A stretch of 64,000 bases of DNA from Proteles cristata cristata. Its lineage: Eukaryota; Chordata; Mammalia; Carnivora; Hyaenidae. Positions 59,221 to 64,000 of this stretch are shown in pieces. The stretch is from assembly GCA_017311185.1 (NCBI GenBank), contig JAESUZ010002608.1, positions 434,001 to 498,000 on the forward strand, given 5' to 3'. The notes under the pieces are model-generated. The model searched no databases. It was not told the origin of the DNA and was given only the letters and a program-made list of their open reading frames with translations. Position 1 is the first letter of the stretch. Each line of letters opens with the position of its first letter. Position numbers and translations under genes: made by a program.

Positions 59221-59754
59221 GTTAGCTGCTGTCAGAATGTTTTACTTCAATTCCCTGTTCAAACAGTTGTGCTGATCTTCAGTGTGGGCACTTCACAGAA
59301 GGAGGGTCTAAGGGTGGAAGAAGGTTTTGCTAGGGGGACCTTAACATCATGTGAACTTGTGACATTTGGTACGGCTGGAAGACGGTCCAGTGGCCCCTGG
59401 CTGGTCTCTTAAACTTGGCTTCCTTCAGCTGCAAAGGAGCGAGGGGGATTAGGTGATTCTTGCTTCCTGGAATCTCTCCTACCTTTCTTTTTATGCTTTG
59501 TTTCATGAATGTGCAGTGCTGAGACAAGTTTGATTTCTACAGAAATGTAGGGGACTCCTTTATTTCAGAAAACAGTAGTCTACCCACGGAGTAGAAGCTT
59601 TACTCCCTGCTCCTTGTGCTCCAATCTGGAGGCGGCTCCATGAGCCACATTTCTGGAGTCTCCCTGCTTTCTGTCTCCCTCTCTGGCCCTCTATGGAGGA
59701 AAGACATCTGATTGGACAGTTTGAGGGAAGGAACTGAGCATGCTCCACCACGAC

Positions 59755-60115
59755 CAGCTTCCTAAATCCATATGTTGAAGCCCTAATGCCTAGTACCTCA
59801 GAATGTGGCTGTGTTTGGAGACAGGGCCTTTCAAGAGGTGATTAAGCTAAAATGGAATTGTTAGGGTGCACCCCGATCCATGACAGCCCTCATCCTTGGA
59901 AGATTAGGACCCAGTCCATACAGAATGAGGAGAGGCCAGTGAAGACCTTGTAGGAAGGAGGCCATATGCAAGCCAAGGAGACCTTAGAAGAATCTAACAC
60001 TCTGACACCTTAATCTTGGACTTCCACCCTCCAGAACAGTAAGGAAATAACTTTCTGTTGTTAAGCCCCCTGCCTGTGATACTTTACTATGGCAGCCCTG
60101 GTGAACGAATACAGT
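59755..60115 (+). repeat. MLT1 (MaLR) LTR
   Basis: ATATGTTGAAGCCCTAATGCC..AATGTGGCTGTGTTTGGAGACAGGGCCTTTC, ..CCTTAATCTTGGACTTCCACCCTCCAGAACAG.. and ..TTACTATGGCAGCCCTGGTGAACGAATACA match the MLT1 consensus well, including the terminal CA. Confidence 0.85.
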
Positions 60116-60496
60116 ATTTTCTTTGGAACTTGCCTGCCTACAGAGGATGTATATTTGGGGCTGCTCATCACACAGCAAACCTACTTTTGGGGGGAGGGTT
60201 GAGTCTGTCTAGGTCTGTGTGCTGTTAGGTGAATGTCTGTCTACAGTGGCTAGGACACATCAGGAAGTCCCTGGGAACTGACACATGCACTGTGTCCTCC
60301 AATCTAGTTTTTATCTACCATAAAGTTGACATATAAATGTTCATCTATTTCCTATGTCTTATTTCTCAATTGGTTCCAAAGTAGAGGAGCTGGGACAGGA
60401 TTATTTATTGCACATCTACTTCCACCTCCTCTAGGAAAGGAAAAAAGGCAGAAGTACCATAGCCCATGTTACATAGAAGTCTTCCCTGGGGATTTG

Positions 60497-60734
60497 TTTT
60501 TTTTTTTTAAATGTTTATGTTATTTTTGAGAGAGAGAGAGAGAGAGAGCATGTGCACACACACAGGCATGTGGGGGAGGGGCAGAGAGAGAGAGGGAGAC
60601 TGAGGGCCTGAAGCAGGCTCTGCACACTCACAGCAGTGAGCTTAACTCAGAGCTCAAACTCACTTGGGGCTTGAACTTATGAACTGTGGGATCATGATCT
60701 GAGCCAAAGTCGAACTGAGCCACCCAGGTGCCCC
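60497..60734 (-). repeat. Feline tRNA-Lys SINE
   Basis: A reverse copy, TTAAATGTTTATGTTATTTTTGAGAG to GAGCCACCCAGGTGCCCC, with CCTGGGGATTTGTT and CCAGGGGATTTTGTT flanks. Confidence 0.9.
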
Positions 60735-60739
60735 TCCCA

Positions 60740-61690
60740 GGGGATTTTGTTCTTTTTCCCAAGCCCCTCTCTTAACTGGTGCTCTTACCACTCCCAAATG
60801 GACACTTTACATCCAGGACCAGTCATTCCCAGGATGGCCTGGCTCTTAGATTCCACTGGCATGCCTGCCTAGAACACCTTTCCTCTTCTCTGTGCTGCAA
60901 AATTCTCTTCATTCTTGAAGTCTTGGCGCAGAGATCTCCTCCTAGCTGAGTCCTCTTTGGGGCCCAGGTCATCCTTGAAGCTTCCTCATGTCAGCTCCTA
61001 TGACTCTGGGTGCATATTTCTGTTATATTGTCATACAGTCCTAATGTTAGGTGACCTCATGTCTGTGTTCTCTACTAGGACAGACTAGGCTGAACGCTGT
61101 ACCCAAAAAGACTTCCTCTGGTCACATCTGTGTCCCCATGGTGCCTGGCTCCAAAGCAGGTATGAATGAGTGGCAGGATGACATTCTGACATACTAATCT
61201 GTGTGTTTCTCATAGTTTTCCACCCCATCCCTTCCATTTTAAGTAGACTGACTGGTTGGTAATTCCTTAATTTGGGTTTGGTGAGTTCAATGACTTCCTG
61301 TCCTTTGAAAAACTCTAAACTCACTGGGTTTTCTGTGCATTGTGAGGGAAGGGTAGGGGGAAAGAGGGAGATGACTTTTGAGAAGGAAGAAATGAAGGTC
61401 TAGAAGGGGGGAGAGAGTTGTGGGTGCCCTCACCCTTGCACTCTCATTCTCTGTCCATGATGGGGATGGCCAGCAAAGATTTTTGCTCCCCGAAATGACA
61501 TTAAAACAGAGTCAGCTACTGCCCATCACTGGGCTTTAGCAAATCATGTATCTTCATGGATGAAAACAAGACCCCATTCTACCCTTCTGGGTACTTGAGA
61601 TCTGAGAGTTCTAAGTGGGGAAAGGAAATGAAGCTTCAGCAATGACTAACATGGACTTTCCTGCCAGGTGGGTCCTTGGAGAAGAAATTA
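60740..61690. other. Intergenic stretch without gene
   Basis: About 61,010-61,170 has a faint LINE-2-like composition. Otherwise nothing was recognised. Confidence 0.35.
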
Positions 61691-61700
61691 GATTGATTTA

Positions 61701-61912
61701 GGGGTGCCTGGGTGGTTCAGTTGGTTGTGTCTGACTCTTGATTTCAGCTCAGCTCATGAGCCCAGGGTCATGGGATTGAACCCCATGTCAGGCTCCAAGC
61801 TGAGTGTAAAGGCTGCTTAAAATTTTCTCTCTCTCTCTCTCTCTGTCCCTCTCCCCAGCTTGTGCCCTTTCTGTCTTTCTAAACTAAAAAATAATATTAA
61901 AAATTTTTAATT
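61701..61912 (+). repeat. Feline tRNA-Lys SINE
   Basis: GGGGTGCCTGGGTGGTTCAGTTGG head, GGGATTGAACCCCATGTC B-box and CT block. GATTGATTTA flanks. Confidence 0.9.
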
Positions 61913-61936
61913 AAATTGATTTATAGAACATAAAGA

Positions 61937-62032
61937 GGGGCACAGGGCTGGCACAGTTGGTAGAGCAAGTGACTCTTGATCTTGGGGTCATAAGTTAGTT
62001 GGGTGTAGAGATTACTTAAAAAACAAAATCTT
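61937..62032 (+). repeat. Short older SINEC element
   Basis: GGGGCACAGGGCTGGCACAGTTGG...GTTGGGTGTAGAGATTACTTAAAAAACAAAATCTT; the B box is partly deleted. Confidence 0.85.
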
Positions 62033-62241
62033 GGGGCACCTGGGTGGCTTAGTCAGTTAAGCGTCCGACTTTCGCTTAGGTCATGATCTCGCAGTTCGTG
62101 GGTTTGAGCCCCGCATCGGGCTCTGTGCTGACTGCCAGCCTGTTTCAGAGTCTATGCCTCCCTCTCTCTCTGACTCTCCCCTGCTCATGCTGTCTCTCTC
62201 TCTCTCTCTCCTAGAAATAAAAATAAATAAATAAATAAAAT
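62033..62241 (+). repeat. Feline SINE, TTAG subfamily, in an older SINE's tail
   Basis: GGGGCACCTGGGTGGCTTAGTCAG, GACTTTCGCTTAGG, GACTGCCAGCC and CCTAGAAATAAAAATAAATAAATAAATAAA. AAAATCTT lies on both sides. Confidence 0.93.
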
Positions 62242-62245
62242 CTTA

Positions 62246-62478
62246 GGGGTGCCTGGATGGCTCAGTGGGTTAAGAATCCAGCTCTTCTTTTCAGTTCAGA
62301 TCATGATCTCATGATTTATGGGATTGAGACCCATGTTGGGCTCCCAGGCTGACAGCTTAGGGCCTACTTGTGATTCCCTCTCTTTTCCTTTCTCTCTGTG
62401 CACCACCCCACCTACTCACACATGCATGCACACATGTGCTCTCTCTCTCTCAAAATAAATTAATTCTTAAAAATCTTT
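62246..62478 (+). repeat. Feline tRNA-Lys SINE
   Basis: GGGGTGCCTGGATGGCTCAGTGGG head and CTCTCTCAAAATAAATTAATTC tail. Third member of a head-to-tail SINE run. Confidence 0.9.
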
Positions 62479-62825
62479 AAAAAAATCTATAGGACATTTT
62501 AAAAAGTGATATTTCTCGCACACTTGAGTTGGAGGTCTAGATTATCATCCACTAGAAATGAAATTTGGATCCTTTAAGTCCTGAAATATTGCTCCCCATC
62601 CTCCTCTTCTGCCCCCCAAATTTTGCCAAGACCTGAACTGGTCCAGAATTTAGCCCCTCATCCCCTCACTTTGGCTGGAGTGGAAAGAGTGTTTTATCAT
62701 TGTCAAGATTGGATGGTGACAGCCTCACAGCAGCGTGGGGCAGCTCCAGAAGGGGAATTCTTCAGCCACAGGTCTTTCCCTTCCAGACAGTGAAAGCCTC
62801 AGTAAGGAAACTTGTATCCTTCCTT

Positions 62826-63057
62826 TTTTTTTTTTTTTTTTTAATTTTTTTTTTAATGTTTTATTTATTTCTAGGGGAGAGAGAGAGAGAGAGAGAGCAG
62901 GGGAGGATCAGAGAGAGGAGTCACAGACTGAAACAGGCTCCAGGCTCTGAGCTGGCAGTCAGCACAGAGCCCGACGCGGGGCTCGAACCCACGAACCGCG
63001 AGATCATGACCTAAGTGAAAGTCGGACGCCTAACCGACTAAGCCACCCAGGCGCCCC
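62826..63057 (-). repeat. Feline SINE, TTAG subfamily, perfect 16-bp TSD
   Basis: A reverse copy with TTTCTAGGGGAGAGAG, TGGCAGTCAGCACAG, GACCTAAGTGAAAGTCGG and CGACTAAGCCACCCAGGCGCC. ACTTGTATCCTTCCTT is repeated at 62,810-62,825 and 63,058-63,073. Confidence 0.96.
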
Positions 63058-63280
63058 ACTTGTATCCTTCCTTAAAGGAGGATGGAGAGTAGAGATGTTG
63101 CTCAAGGCCAAGCCCCATGCATGGGAGGGTGAGGAACACAGGGAGGCCAGAGAAGAAGCTCCAAAGGAAAATGAACCCAGGTGGGTGGGGGTGGGGGTGA
63201 TCCTTATAGGAAGGATTCCTGTAAACAGCACTGGATCATTGGGAGCAAGGTGCCCAAACATGCCTTGAGATCCACAGAGT

Positions 63281-63282
<2 letters not shown>

Positions 63283-63325
<43 letters not shown>

Positions 63326-63326
63326 A
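63283..63326. repeat. (CT)n microsatellite
   Basis: About 44 bp of almost pure CT outside any SINE, with one TTTC interruption. It may be polymorphic. Confidence 0.9.
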
Positions 63327-63329
63327 GGC

Positions 63330-64000
63330 CCACCTGGTCACCTCTACTCCAGTAAAGCCCTCTTAGAAACCACAAGCATCTCTCTCCCATCTTTAGCCTC
63401 TCTCTAGTCCCTGCTCTCCCCCTCCACCTCAATGCAGAGCCAAGCTCCTGAGGGATGGTGTGGTGACCGCATGTCTGACTTCCTCATGCTCATTCAGCCT
63501 GGGGACACACCATCTATCTCTGAGGTAAACTGGGGAGGAGAATATATGTTGAGAGGAGGAGAGCAGACCAGCAAAGGGAAGAGGGGAAGCCGAGTGGACA
63601 CTGGCTGGGGGGGACAGAGAGAGGAAGGAGAGACTTGGGAAGCTCTCAGGAACAGGAGGGACGGGCTGGGAAGAGTGGCACGCACCAGGAGAGAGAGCCG
63701 TTCCGGGGGTGCTATTGCATGTTCTCCATGGCAGCTGAATGTGGTGTGGTCCTGCCCACTGCCTCTGAGGAGCACCGCGGAAAGGGCACAGAATTGTCCA
63801 CCCGCGGGAAAGAAGACAGGGCATTTATCCACCAGTTCCGGCCTCTGCTGGCTGAGTGTCACCTTGTGGGCTGTTGATCCCATCTTTCCTCCAGGTACAT
63901 CCAGAGTCCTCTGAGGACAGGAGGGAAGCCCCAGAGCCGGTGACATCAGCACGCAGCTGAAGCAGAAATGCGGGTCAAGAAGATGCGAGCCGGGGCACAA
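63330..64000. other. Intergenic end of window, no gene supported
   Basis: Open frames of 130-170 codons run on both strands, overlapping each other. None shows a known domain, a splice-supported exon or codon bias I can defend. The next gene expected by human synteny is C18orf25, but nothing here identifies it. Confidence 0.4.

Noticed and set aside
63432..64000. 160-codon plus and 168-codon minus frames at the window end, possible first exon of the next gene
   Set aside because: They overlap on opposite strands, show no recognisable domain, and do not match anything I know of C18orf25.

Overview
This is mammalian nuclear DNA, and the repeats place it in the cat family (Felidae). About 75 copies of the feline tRNA-Lys-derived CAN SINE are scattered on both strands (head GGGGCGCCTGGGTGGCTCAG, A and B boxes, CT-rich stretch, A-rich tail). 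Young carnivore-type L1 3' ends occur as well. There is no prokaryotic-style gene layout. The genes are split by canonical GT-AG introns and sit in the order PSTPIP2 - ATP5F1A - HAUS1, which matches human 18q21.1. I did not identify the species; domestic cat is a reasonable guess.

Layout. 1-2,991 is intron 1 of PSTPIP2 (minus strand). Its first coding exon (2,992-3,024) lies in a CpG-rich promoter that runs to about 3.55 kb. 3.6-15.5 kb is intergenic and densely packed with SINEs, with two young L1 3' ends. 15.5-24.4 kb holds the whole of ATP5F1A on the minus strand: 12 coding exons whose lengths sum to 1,662 nt (553 codons plus stop). 24.6-28.2 kb is intergenic. 28.3-41.3 kb holds the whole of HAUS1 on the plus strand: 9 coding exons, 837 nt, 278 codons plus stop. 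41.4-64 kb has no gene I can support. It contains SINEs, L1 and L2 pieces, MaLR-type LTRs, an RPL9 processed pseudogene (about 51 kb) and a 30-nt U6 snRNA retro-fragment with a perfect target-site duplication (about 48.55 kb).

Roles. ATP5F1A is the alpha subunit of the mitochondrial F1 ATP synthase. HAUS1 is a coiled-coil subunit of the augmin complex, which recruits gamma-tubulin to spindle microtubules. PSTPIP2 is an F-BAR protein of myeloid cells. They are neighbours but do not act in one pathway. ATP5F1A and HAUS1 diverge head to head with about 3.9 kb between their start codons, each with its own GC-rich promoter.

I found no undescribed biological system. The observations most worth following are the tail-less U6 mini-retrocopy, a homogeneous young SINE subfamily with shared diagnostic bases and perfect target-site duplications, the RPL9 pseudogene interrupted by a tail-only insertion, and repeats lying within tens of bases of ATP5F1A and HAUS1 splice sites.
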